Source: Lachnospiraceae bacterium (GTDB taxonomy: Bacteria > Bacillota > Clostridia > Lachnospirales > Lachnospiraceae). Taken from it: a stretch of DNA of 64,000 nt. The stretch is from contig AP025576.1 of the NCBI GenBank assembly GCA_022845955.1, forward strand, positions 5,146,001-5,210,000. The letters run 5' to 3'. This document shows, in pieces, positions 16,976 to 25,682 of this stretch (position 1 is the stretch's first letter; the number at the start of each line of letters is the position of its first letter). The notes beneath the pieces were generated by a model. That model did not search any database. It had not been told where the DNA came from and worked only from the letters and a program-made list of their open reading frames with translations. Made by a program: the position numbers and the translations under genes.

Positions 16976-17003
16976 TGTGGTAATATGTTTATATATTACC
17001 ACA
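16976..17003. promoter_or_regulatory. Palindromic operator (11-6-11) between two XRE regulators
   Basis: Arms TGTGGTAATAT and ATATTACCACA are perfect inverses around GTTTAT. It lies immediately upstream of the small XRE gene and about 140 bases before the S24 gene. A second inverted repeat, ACAAATGA (17019-17026) with TCATTTGT (17049-17056), lies between them and could serve the other regulator. Confidence 0.65.
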
Positions 17004-17140
17004 ATAACAGTATATCCCACAAATGATGGATTGTAAATATTTGGTATCTCATTTGTTGGATTAAAGTTACGAATCAGACAGGAAATGCTGAACACAGGCT
17101 GAATTGTAACCATTACTTATATACAATAAAGGAGTTTCCT

Positions 17141-17806
17141 ATGTACGAGTCTGCAAAAGTAGCCGAACGTATTAATAAGATTTTAAAGGAAAAAAATTTG
17201 CAGCAAAAGGATATGTTGGCAAGCAGCGGGTTGAGCAAAAATACGATTTCCTCCATGCTCTCACGTGGTTCCATGGTAAAGGCCGACAATCTTGCGAAAA
17301 TCGCCGATTCTCTTTCCTGTTCTGTTGATTATCTACTTGGTCGCACCGAAAATCCGGAAATTAACCATACACTAAAAACAGCAGCGGATACCAAGGAAGT
17401 CCTGCGGAATATTCCTGTCATTGGTTCCGTTTCGAAATTTCCGGTCTCCTGTGCAGACGATGCGGTTCCCGGTTTCGTTTCATCTTACAACAGATTGGTA
17501 GCATATGTGTTATTTGCAGATGATGGCAGTATGGAACCAGTCATAAAAAACCAGGAGTTTCTGGAAATTATCCCTCATACGGATTTGGATTCCGGCGAAA
17601 TTGGTATATTTATGGCAGACGGGAAAACCGTCTGCCGCATGATAAAGCTGTATGTAAACAGGATCGAGCTCATTCCTTTTAATCCGGATTATTCTTCCTA
17701 TCTGATTGCCAGGGACGCCACAGCCGATCTGAGGGTTGTGGGAAAGGTATCTCTTAACGCCATCCAATATGTGCGCCTGAAATCTTCCCCTTTTTTTCAT
17801 AAATAA
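17141..17806 (+). CDS. XRE-S24 repressor-like regulator with degenerate protease site
   Basis: 221 aa. An N-terminal XRE HTH (about 8-65: QQKDMLASSGLSKNTISSMLSRGS) is joined to a C-terminal LexA/S24 fold. The nucleophile region DDGSMEPVI is intact, but where LexA has TVKRL this protein has TVCRM, putting Cys in place of the general-base Lys. No Ala-Gly or Cys-Gly cleavage site is obvious in the linker SVSKFPVSCADD. It may therefore be a non-cleaving relative that dimerises or senses ligands. The start has AAAGGAG. A terminator hairpin lies about 130 bases downstream. Confidence 0.88.
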   Translation: MYESAKVAERINKILKEKNLQQKDMLASSGLSKNTISSMLSRGSMVKADNLAKIADSLSCSVDYLLGRTENPEINHTLKTAADTKEVLRNIPVIGSVSKFPVSCADDAVPGFVSSYNRLVAYVLFADDGSMEPVIKNQEFLEIIPHTDLDSGEIGIFMADGKTVCRMIKLYVNRIELIPFNPDYSSYLIARDATADLRVVGKVSLNAIQYVRLKSSPFFHK

Positions 17807-17938
17807 TTAGTAAATTCTTTCGTTTTACTTCACAGAAACTTCAATCGTATAACACAAAAAGGTCACAATTATAAGGTATCCTATAATCACAGAAAGCCAA
17901 TAACGCTTTTTCAATATAGATACTCTTTTTCATAACTC

Positions 17939-17965
17939 AAGCCAGTACCCCTAGGGTACTGGCTT
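17939..17965 (+). terminator. Terminator hairpin after XRE-S24 gene
   Basis: A 12-bp perfect stem (AAGCCAGTACCC / GGGTACTGGCTT) with a 3-base loop, followed at 17971-17975 by T5 after CCTCCC. It also separates the convergent sulfatase gene. Confidence 0.65.
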
Positions 17966-17987
17966 CCTCCCTTTTTATAGCTGTTTT

Positions 17988-19463
17988 CTATTTTCTCCTG
18001 GCCGCCGTTTCCATCGGCAGTCCCGTATCATAATCCAGCTGCCTGGGTTCATACTCTTCATTTTCCCTCTGCCTGGTCATATGGCGGCTGTCCCAGTCAC
18101 GTTCCATCCTGTGCCAGGGCCGATCCTCCCAATGATAGGAACGGAATGGATCCCTGGTCCGGTACATCTGGTCAATCAGCGCTTCATGTAACCGGTCACG
18201 GATACCGCTCACGCCTTCTTCCTGAATCAGATTTACCATTTCATCCGGATCCTCCTGCAGATCATACATCTCATCCGTATCCAGCAGATTGACTATCAGC
18301 TTATATCTGCCGTCAAATATACAGCGCATAGGCTGGAAGGAACCAAACCCGTCGTGATCCACCTCATACCTGCCGTATTCCACAAAAATATGGTCATTCA
18401 CACGCACGCTGCCGTCCTTCAGCTCGGGATACAGGCTCTTCCCTTCAAATGCCTTCGGGACGTCAATACCCATCATCTCGAAAACAGCGGGTGCCAGATT
18501 GATATGGGATACCGGGTTCTCGTCCACCCTGCTGCCAAAACCTTTGATCAGGAGCGGGATACGGGCATTCTCTTCATAAGGTGCCGGGCCTTTTCCGATC
18601 AGGGAATGGGAAAACAGCATATCCCCATGATCCGAGGTATAGATAATGACTGCGTCCGGCGCATAGGTTTCCGCTGCCTCCAGCACCCTTCCGATCTCAT
18701 AGTCCACATAGGAATTGCACCCGAAAAATTCCTTATGGGATGCCCGGAATTGCGGATCCTGTGTCAAATGGCGGAAGGGCTTTGCCCACAGCCTCTGGAA
18801 TTCCGGCTTGTCCGCAAGCGTATCGTCAAAATTCTTCGGCCGCGGCAGCTTATAATCCGCATACATGTCCACGTACTTCTTCGGGCAAAGGAAGGGGCCG
18901 TGAGGCTCATCAAAGGAAGCCACGCAGAAGAAATCCTCATCGTTGCAGTTTTTCAGGAAGTCAATCGCCCTGTCCGCCACCCGGTGGCCGAAGGTGAATT
19001 CCTCTTTGATATCATATTTTTCAATACTGTCGGTCCTTCTGGACAACAATCGTTCCTCCGGGGTCAGCTCCTCCAGGTAATTTCTCATATCATACCAGTA
19101 ATTTGTGTCCCAGCCCTCCGGGCACCTGCCCAGTCCGAAATAGTCGCCCCCGTCCAGATGCCATTTGCCGATATAAGCCGTATGTATCCCGTGATCGGAC
19201 AAGCGCTTTCCTATGCTCTGCACATTTCCCGATACCCCCATGGAATTGGACCAGGATGCACAGGAATGGGGATAGCACCCCAAAAAGATACCCGCCCTGG
19301 CCGGCTGGCACAGGGGCTGGGTGGTATACGCTTTATCAAAGCGGATCCCTTCTCCCGCCAGCCTGTCCAGATTCGGCGTATGCATATCCGGATTCCCGTA
19401 GCAGCCCACCATGTCTGCCCTCTGGGAATCGGTCATCAGAAATAAAACCTTTCTTCTGCTCAT
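17988..19463 (-). CDS. Type I sulfatase (formylglycine type), A
   Basis: 491 aa arylsulfatase-like protein. The activation motif C52-Q-P-A-R56 (CxPxR) shows a cysteine-type sulfatase needing anaerobic maturase anSME, which is not in this window. The metal-binding opening is FLMTDSQRADMVGCYG, and late metal ligands lie in IYTSDHGDMLFSHSLIGKGP. No signal peptide, so substrates are likely imported. The ATG at 19463 has GGGAGG upstream. It has its own promoter and is separate from the GH2/GH20/sulfatase B operon. The sulfated sugar is not predictable from sequence alone. Confidence 0.9.
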   Translation of the reverse strand: MSRRKVLFLMTDSQRADMVGCYGNPDMHTPNLDRLAGEGIRFDKAYTTQPLCQPARAGIFLGCYPHSCASWSNSMGVSGNVQSIGKRLSDHGIHTAYIGKWHLDGGDYFGLGRCPEGWDTNYWYDMRNYLEELTPEERLLSRRTDSIEKYDIKEEFTFGHRVADRAIDFLKNCNDEDFFCVASFDEPHGPFLCPKKYVDMYADYKLPRPKNFDDTLADKPEFQRLWAKPFRHLTQDPQFRASHKEFFGCNSYVDYEIGRVLEAAETYAPDAVIIYTSDHGDMLFSHSLIGKGPAPYEENARIPLLIKGFGSRVDENPVSHINLAPAVFEMMGIDVPKAFEGKSLYPELKDGSVRVNDHIFVEYGRYEVDHDGFGSFQPMRCIFDGRYKLIVNLLDTDEMYDLQEDPDEMVNLIQEEGVSGIRDRLHEALIDQMYRTRDPFRSYHWEDRPWHRMERDWDSRHMTRQRENEEYEPRQLDYDTGLPMETAARRK

Positions 19464-19510
19464 TATTTTCCTCCCTGATTTTTCATTGTAATCGTTCGTT
19501 TCCTGTATCC

Positions 19511-19540
19511 ATAGTATCACAACCCTTCGTCCGGGGGCAA
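19511..19540 (-). promoter_or_regulatory. Promoter of sulfatase A
   Basis: On the minus strand TTGCCC (19540-19535), 18-base spacer, TACTAT (19516-19511), placing the start of transcription about 45 bases before the ATG. Confidence 0.5.
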
Positions 19541-19595
19541 GCAGGCCTGCCTTTCTTACGGTTCGGGCAGCAGATGGGCAGACCGGCCTGACCGG

Positions 19596-20975
19596 TTACG
19601 TAAATACGGTACAGCGCCTCTTCCCCTTCTGTTTGGAACGGTACAGAGCCTGATCCGCCTGCCGGTACAGAAGTTCAAAGGAACAGCCGCAGGGTGCATC
19701 CGCTATCCCTATGCTGCAGGATACCGGAAAAGAGGTCTGCTCCGGCGTCCGGATCTGCCCGAGCCGCTCCATCAGCTCCGCCGCTTCCTTCTTCTCCAGC
19801 TCCTTTGCGCTTCTCCCGGTAACAAATACCCCGAACTCATCACCTCCCAGCCTTCCGCAGACACCGTTCTCCCCAAACACGTCTTTTATAATGTCCGCCA
19901 CAGCCACTAAAATGTGATCCCCGAACGGATGCCCCCAGGTATCGTTGATGGCCTTGAAATTGTCGATATCCAGCATGAAAAAGGCCCCTTGTCCCTTCTC
20001 CTGCCCCTCCTGCAGTTTTTCCACACATGCGACAAATGCCGCCTTTTTATAAAAGGAAGTCATATCGTCGCGTTCCGCCCTGCTGCGCATCTCCATTTCC
20101 CGGCGTTTCTGCTTATCAATATCCTTTACATACATAATTCCTTTCGAATCGCCGGTCACACCGTCTGTAATCAGCCGGATTACCGTCACCGCCCAGAAAG
20201 CTTTGCCATCGGGACGCTGCAGCCGGTATTCGCAGCTGATTTCCTTTTCGTTTTTGCGGATGGCTTCCCTGATATTTTCCAGGGAAAGCCTGTTCAAAAA
20301 AGCGGGGCAGTCTTTGTCAATGACATAGTTATAAATATTATCCTGAACAAATTTCTCAAAAGGAGTACCCGGCTCCACATAGGCACACAGTTCTTCATTC
20401 ACCTGGCACTTCTCAAAACAGTTTTTCGTAAAATTGATAATATAAAATGCAATCGTATCCGCAAGCACCGCTTTCTGGAACTGTTCTTCCGCCAGAAAGG
20501 CCTTTTCACCGATTTCCTCCCGCAGGCTGCACAGCAGCTTTTCCGCTATCTTTAACGGATATGCCTCCATATTTTCTTCCGTTGCGATAGGTGCCGATGC
20601 ATGAAGCCCGCATATTTTCCATTCTCCGTCTTCCTTGATGAATACGAGGGTCTGCAAAAGCCTGCTCGTCATAACACTGCCGTTTTCTTCCCTCCGGATA
20701 CTGATCGCACCGCAGGCATTGGCAAACCGGCCCTGATGTACCAGCACCTCCATGTTGTCATAGTCCAGGGAATAAACAGCGGTATCCGCCTCCCGCAGAC
20801 CTTTCTCAAAAATTTCCCGTATCTGATCCCTGGAATTGACAAATCCCTGTTCCCCTATTCCTATCCCGATTACGCTGCCGGCCACACACCGAAGAACCTT
20901 CCCTATATCCTTTGATACCAGCCCGCCGTCTTCAAAATCCCGGAATACCTGCACGATCTGTTCTTCGTCTGTCAT
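19596..20975 (-). CDS. SnoaL-like/PAS/GGDEF diguanylate cyclase
   Basis: 459 aa. Residues about 1-140 look like a SnoaL/NTF2-type cone domain (VSKDIGKVLRCVAGSVIGIGIGEQ, ending EDGEWKICGLHASAP), about 165-290 a PAS-like domain (YRLQRPDGKAFWAVTVIRLI), and about 300-459 a GGDEF domain. GGDEF is intact (377-381), so c-di-GMP synthesis is expected. The RxxD inhibitory site normally just upstream is not seen. No membrane segments: a soluble sensor-cyclase in which the NTF2-like pocket could bind a small ligand. It lies downstream of the GH2 gene beyond a terminator and has GGAGGG before its ATG. Confidence 0.88.
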   Translation of the reverse strand: MTDEEQIVQVFRDFEDGGLVSKDIGKVLRCVAGSVIGIGIGEQGFVNSRDQIREIFEKGLREADTAVYSLDYDNMEVLVHQGRFANACGAISIRREENGSVMTSRLLQTLVFIKEDGEWKICGLHASAPIATEENMEAYPLKIAEKLLCSLREEIGEKAFLAEEQFQKAVLADTIAFYIINFTKNCFEKCQVNEELCAYVEPGTPFEKFVQDNIYNYVIDKDCPAFLNRLSLENIREAIRKNEKEISCEYRLQRPDGKAFWAVTVIRLITDGVTGDSKGIMYVKDIDKQKRREMEMRSRAERDDMTSFYKKAAFVACVEKLQEGQEKGQGAFFMLDIDNFKAINDTWGHPFGDHILVAVADIIKDVFGENGVCGRLGGDEFGVFVTGRSAKELEKKEAAELMERLGQIRTPEQTSFPVSCSIGIADAPCGCSFELLYRQADQALYRSKQKGKRRCTVFT

Positions 20976-21061
20976 CCATATCCCTCCGCCCTTAAACTGT
21001 TACTTTTTATTTTACCTTTTTCATATGGAATTAGCAAGCTATCGCCCAAATATTCAACAAG

Positions 21062-21090
21062 AAAAGGCCGCCCGCTAACGGCCGCCTTTT
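21062..21090 (-). terminator. Terminator between GH2 operon and cyclase gene
   Basis: Outer stem AAAAGGC (21062-21068) / GCCTTTT (21084-21090) with a GC-rich interior. T-rich flanks are present on both strands, so it can act for the minus-strand GH2 operon. Confidence 0.55.
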
Positions 21091-21197
21091 CTCATATTCT
21101 ATCTCATGTATCGTTATCATTCCTGATGAAAATTTTCACGGGCCGGATGTAAATACCGTCTTCCTGCAGAAAACATTCCGCTTCCCTGCCGAATCCA

Positions 21198-23747
21198 TCA
21201 CTTAATATCATACACACTGCGCAGCGAAAGTTTATCCGCCTTCCCTTCCAGAATCTGAATCTGCCGCACGCCGGCATTCATATCAAAAAAGTTATCGGAC
21301 AGCACCAGATCATCCGCTTCATTCCGTATTTCCACGCTTTTCGCATAAGCCTGCGCCTTAACGGTAATCACGTCCCGATCCACCTCGCAGGTAAGCCCGG
21401 GATCCTGGTAAGCGAAATATTTGGGATAGGAGAAATTAACCGTGCCTTCCGAGAGGATCACGCCGTCCATTTCCATTTCATAACTCACATAATTGGTGCG
21501 CAGATCCGCTTCCGGGAAAAGGATCTTATCCAGCCAGACGCTGGTAAGTGCGGGGACGGATAGGCTTTCCTCGCCGCTTCTGCAGATTTTTGCTGCGGGT
21601 GTGCGTAAGGCCCACCGCACCGTAACCAACGCCTCATGCATGGTTTCATTGGCTACGTTGAGACGGATGGATTTCTCAAATGCAAAATGCTCCCGGTTCA
21701 TGTTAGCTTCCGCGCTCATCATCCCCTGTTCTTCACAGGACAGCAGGATGGGCGCAAAGAAACGCTTCGCATAATAATGCAGTGCCTTGAGCCTGCCGGT
21801 ATAGTCCACGCTGGACCAGGAAACCACGGGCCAGCAGTCGTTCAGCTGCCAGTATATGGCCCCCATGCAGCGTCCCCGGTTGCGCCGGAAGTGCTCTACG
21901 CCGTAACGGATGGCATCCGCCTGCAGCAGCTGGGAAGCATAAATAAAAGTATCAAAACCGGAAGGGTATTTGTAGGTCTGCTGCATATAGCCCATAATTT
22001 TCCCATTGGCACTGTACTGGCGCTGATGCTTCTCACAAATATAGGAGAACGCATTATAATCCTCCGGATCATCCGTAAAGGTTTCCATAGTCTTGACGGA
22101 CGGGAATGCCTGGAAACCGAATTCGGAGGCGTACCGGAAAAAATACTTCCTGTATTCGGAAAACGGCTTGTTGCCGTGCCAGACCGCCCAATAATGCACA
22201 TCACCCCGATCCGGATCGTTCGGCTCGTCCAGGCAGCCGCCCGAAGACGGGCTGGCCGGCCAGTAAAAGGCCTGGGGATCATAGGTATGCACAATCTCCG
22301 GGATAATCCGCTCAAACATCAGGAAATAATCCCGCACCTCACTGGCCTTGGTGAGCCAGCTGTTGCGTTCAAAAACAAACTGTTCCATTTCATTATTTCC
22401 GCACCAAAGCCCCATTGAGGCGTGATGGCGGATCCGTTTGACATTTTCGATAAATTCCTGGCGTATGTTGGCTTCAAAAGCCGGTGTCAGCTCGTATACC
22501 GCACAGGCAAACATGAAGTCCTGCCAGACCATAAGGCCCAGCTCATCACAGATATCATAAAACCAGTCGCTTGGATAATAGCCGCCGCCCCATACCCGGA
22601 TGGCATTGAAATTGGCAAACCTGGCTTTCTCCAGCAGCTTCCTCGTGGTTTCAGGTGTCACTCTTCCCAGAAGATTGTCCTCCGGGATATAATCCGCTCC
22701 CATGGCGAACACCGCGACGCCGTTTACCTCATGGGCGAAGCTTTCTCCCCATTCGTCCTTTTCCCTGCGCATGGTCATGGTACGCAGGCCGATTCGCTTC
22801 TCCCAGCTGTCTATTTCCCGGCCGTCGGAATACAGGCTCACCTTTACCGTATACAGATCCTGGGCGCCATAGCCGTTAGGCCACCACAGCTTCGGATTCT
22901 CTATTATGATTTCCCTGGGAGAATCCTCATAAACCGTTCTGGTCCCGTCAGGAGCGGTGATCGCCGCCGTGTAGCTCATATGCTGCCCGCAGCCTCCGAA
23001 CACGCGGCCTCCCGTAACATCCATCCGCTTCGGCACTCCGTCCGTAATCCCTGCCGTTTCTTCCGTCACCTGCAGCTGAAGTCTCACCCGGCTGACGCAG
23101 CGGTTGCCGAGAGCGGCTATCGTCCTGTCGCTGTCCGCCTCCGGAACCCGTTCATGCTCCTGCAGGATCAGGACATTATCAATACGCCCCCTGTCTATCC
23201 CCAGCAGGGTCACCGGACGGAAAATACCGGCATCCGGCAGATGGGCACCCCAATCCCAGCCGAACATATAATGGGCCTTCCGGATATGGACAAATCCCTC
23301 CAGCGTATCGTCATTCCCCAGTGTGCGGCATTCCCGGAACGCCTCCCGGATATATTGATTGGGGGAGTGCAGCACCACCTTCAGTTCGTTTTCCGTAGGT
23401 TTTACCCGCTCTCTGCAGTCATATTCCCAGATCCGGTGCATACTGTACGCATTTCCTAAATGCTCCCCGTTCAGATAAACATCCGCAATGGTATCCAGAC
23501 CGTCAAAGCGCAGAAGGATCCTGTCCTTTTCCCGAATCTCCTCCGGACAGTCAAACTGCATGGAATATTCGTAATCATATTCCATCAGCGCAAGAGCCTT
23601 GTCCTCGTTATCCTTCCAGAAAGGATCCTCCATCCTGCCCGCGGCAAGCAGATCGCCGTAGACACTGCCGGGCACGGCGGCAGGCAGCCACTCCATTTCT
23701 CCCAAACGCCGCATTTTCCAGCCCGTATGCAAGGTTTTTTCCGTCAT
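21198..23747 (-). CDS. GH2 beta-mannosidase, copy 2
   Basis: 849 aa with canonical beta-mannosidase motifs: acid/base E453 in WCGNNE and nucleophile E542 in SEFGF. The jelly-roll domain contains RFDGLDTIADVYLNGEHLGNA. Expected activity is release of beta-linked mannose from the N-glycan core or related oligosaccharides. No signal peptide. The ATG overlaps the GH20 stop by 4 bases (ATGA). It is the last gene of the sulfatase B-GH20-GH2 operon. Compared with copy 1 it is the more orthodox family member. Confidence 0.92.
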   Translation of the reverse strand: MTEKTLHTGWKMRRLGEMEWLPAAVPGSVYGDLLAAGRMEDPFWKDNEDKALALMEYDYEYSMQFDCPEEIREKDRILLRFDGLDTIADVYLNGEHLGNAYSMHRIWEYDCRERVKPTENELKVVLHSPNQYIREAFRECRTLGNDDTLEGFVHIRKAHYMFGWDWGAHLPDAGIFRPVTLLGIDRGRIDNVLILQEHERVPEADSDRTIAALGNRCVSRVRLQLQVTEETAGITDGVPKRMDVTGGRVFGGCGQHMSYTAAITAPDGTRTVYEDSPREIIIENPKLWWPNGYGAQDLYTVKVSLYSDGREIDSWEKRIGLRTMTMRREKDEWGESFAHEVNGVAVFAMGADYIPEDNLLGRVTPETTRKLLEKARFANFNAIRVWGGGYYPSDWFYDICDELGLMVWQDFMFACAVYELTPAFEANIRQEFIENVKRIRHHASMGLWCGNNEMEQFVFERNSWLTKASEVRDYFLMFERIIPEIVHTYDPQAFYWPASPSSGGCLDEPNDPDRGDVHYWAVWHGNKPFSEYRKYFFRYASEFGFQAFPSVKTMETFTDDPEDYNAFSYICEKHQRQYSANGKIMGYMQQTYKYPSGFDTFIYASQLLQADAIRYGVEHFRRNRGRCMGAIYWQLNDCWPVVSWSSVDYTGRLKALHYYAKRFFAPILLSCEEQGMMSAEANMNREHFAFEKSIRLNVANETMHEALVTVRWALRTPAAKICRSGEESLSVPALTSVWLDKILFPEADLRTNYVSYEMEMDGVILSEGTVNFSYPKYFAYQDPGLTCEVDRDVITVKAQAYAKSVEIRNEADDLVLSDNFFDMNAGVRQIQILEGKADKLSLRSVYDIK

Positions 23748-25621
23748 CCTTTTCCCTCCTCTGCCCGCAGGTAATCCCCATACCAGACAATAAGCTCCTG
23801 GATACGGGAAAGCTCCGATTCCTTGCTCACCCTGCGGTATATTTCTTTGTAATGATACAGCCAGTTTTCCAGTTCCTCCGCCAGCTGCCAGGCATCCGGC
23901 TGCTGCTCATAGGAAAGGCCGTAATTCCTTGAGGTAACCACCTTCCCCAGCTCGTTAAACAGCCGTATGGCATCCACCGCCACCAGATAGGGCTTCACCA
24001 GTTTTGCTTTTCCGGCTTCCATATGCACAATACATCCGTAAAGCTTCCGGCTGATCTCTGAAAGCCTCCGGTTTTTCCCGTCCACATCCTCCATCTCCCC
24101 CAAATGCTCCGCGATGTAGGCCTTATGATCTTCCGTGAATTCCGGAACCGCTCCCAACTCCTTAAACCGTATGGCCGTTTCCCATGCAAAGGCGCTTTCC
24201 CCGGCAGCGGAGGCGGCAATACCCACAAACTGCTCTTTTTCATCCCCGAACTCCAGCCGGGAGATCTGCCTGTTGATTTCTTCAAAAGCAGGTATCTTCC
24301 CGTTCCAGGAAAAAGCCGCCCCGTATATCATGCCCACAATCCCCAATTCCGGATGGTTTACATGAAGGAAATCCCCCCAGTCCGTGTTGAGGACGCCGAT
24401 GGAATGGTATTTGGCCGCATAGCTGCACATACGGCAGATATTTTCATAGGAATTTTCTATGAGATAAACGAACTGGTTCCAGCCGCAGGCACCCGGGCAG
24501 CTGTACTGCACCGCTCCGGCGTCCGAAAGCCACCTGGTCTCGTCCTCCCTCTGGTACTTCGCATACCCCCAGTTCAGACATATGGTTTCCTTAGGAAGCT
24601 CCTTAATCATCTCCGGGAAGCCGCAGATAATATCCCCCCAGAACATAGGCCGTCTGCCGTTCTCCACCAGGAATTCGCACAGCGCTTTTACAAAATCTAT
24701 GTAAATCCGATCCACGCCCTTTTCCGCAGCCGCGGCTGCGCTCTTCCCTTTTCCCAGGTCAAAGGTTTCGTCCGCACAGATATTAAACTGTCTGGAGGTA
24801 AAAAGAGGCATGAACTCCTTTATTTTCCCCTTGATGAAAGAAAGGCTTTCCGGATCCGTCACATTGATGGTATGGTGGTGCATCCTCCCCCGGAGGGAAA
24901 AGGGCATCTCCTGTGCCCCTTCCAGTTCACACAGATGGGAATACCCCCTGGAACTAAGCACTTTATAAAGATGGCCGAAGCAGGAAAGGGAAGGCACCAG
25001 CTCAATCCCCCTTTCCGCGCAGTAATGATCCAGCTCCAGGATTTCAGCGGCCGTCAGGGGTGTATCATCCCGCCATATCTCACTGAAATCCCGGAAAAGA
25101 AAGGTATGTTCTATATACAGCTGCAGCTGGTTCATCTTATAATATGCCATCCGGTCGGCCATTTTTTTCAGAAAAGAAAGCTTCGGGACACGGCCTCTTG
25201 TAACATCATGGTAAAAGCCCCTGTTGGGGATGTCCGGCCTGTCCTCTATCACTGCAAAAGGCAGCACTGCCCCGCATTGCTCCACCATCTGCAGAAGCGT
25301 CTGGCAGCCATACCAGACACCCGCTTCTCCTCCGCAGATACGTACATTTCCTTCATCAACCGTCAAATGGTACTCTTCTCTTTCCATCTGCGGGCATTGC
25401 TCTAAAATCACATCGCCTCTCCGGCCTTCCCCTCTTGTCAAAGCCAGGCCAAAACCCAGCTTTTCCTCCAATGCTTTCTGTACAAGCCCCGCCTGTCCCG
25501 TAAGCTTTTCCCCGCAGGAGGGATCCAATACCAGATAGCTGCGGTACGACAGGACAAACGACTTCTGCTCTTCCCCGGAATCCTTATATTCCACTTTCAT
25601 GGGCTGTGGTATAAAATACAT
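23744..25621 (-). CDS. GH20 beta-N-acetylhexosaminidase, copy 2
   Basis: 625 aa. The catalytic pair D284-E285 lies in FNICADETFDLGKGKS. The N-terminal domain (about 1-130) precedes the barrel, which starts near DRPDIPNRGFYHDVTRGRVP. About the same length as copy 1 but clearly diverged in sequence. Expected to remove terminal GlcNAc/GalNAc from imported oligosaccharides; no signal peptide. The ATG at 25621 has AAGGAGA upstream. It lies between sulfatase B and GH2, consistent with desulfation followed by HexNAc and mannose removal. Confidence 0.88.
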   Translation of the reverse strand: MYFIPQPMKVEYKDSGEEQKSFVLSYRSYLVLDPSCGEKLTGQAGLVQKALEEKLGFGLALTRGEGRRGDVILEQCPQMEREEYHLTVDEGNVRICGGEAGVWYGCQTLLQMVEQCGAVLPFAVIEDRPDIPNRGFYHDVTRGRVPKLSFLKKMADRMAYYKMNQLQLYIEHTFLFRDFSEIWRDDTPLTAAEILELDHYCAERGIELVPSLSCFGHLYKVLSSRGYSHLCELEGAQEMPFSLRGRMHHHTINVTDPESLSFIKGKIKEFMPLFTSRQFNICADETFDLGKGKSAAAAAEKGVDRIYIDFVKALCEFLVENGRRPMFWGDIICGFPEMIKELPKETICLNWGYAKYQREDETRWLSDAGAVQYSCPGACGWNQFVYLIENSYENICRMCSYAAKYHSIGVLNTDWGDFLHVNHPELGIVGMIYGAAFSWNGKIPAFEEINRQISRLEFGDEKEQFVGIAASAAGESAFAWETAIRFKELGAVPEFTEDHKAYIAEHLGEMEDVDGKNRRLSEISRKLYGCIVHMEAGKAKLVKPYLVAVDAIRLFNELGKVVTSRNYGLSYEQQPDAWQLAEELENWLYHYKEIYRRVSKESELSRIQELIVWYGDYLRAEEGKG

Positions 25622-25682
25622 AATTTTTTCTCCTTTTATTCGAATCCTTTCTATGCTGCAACAGGCAGGCAAACCTGGACTG

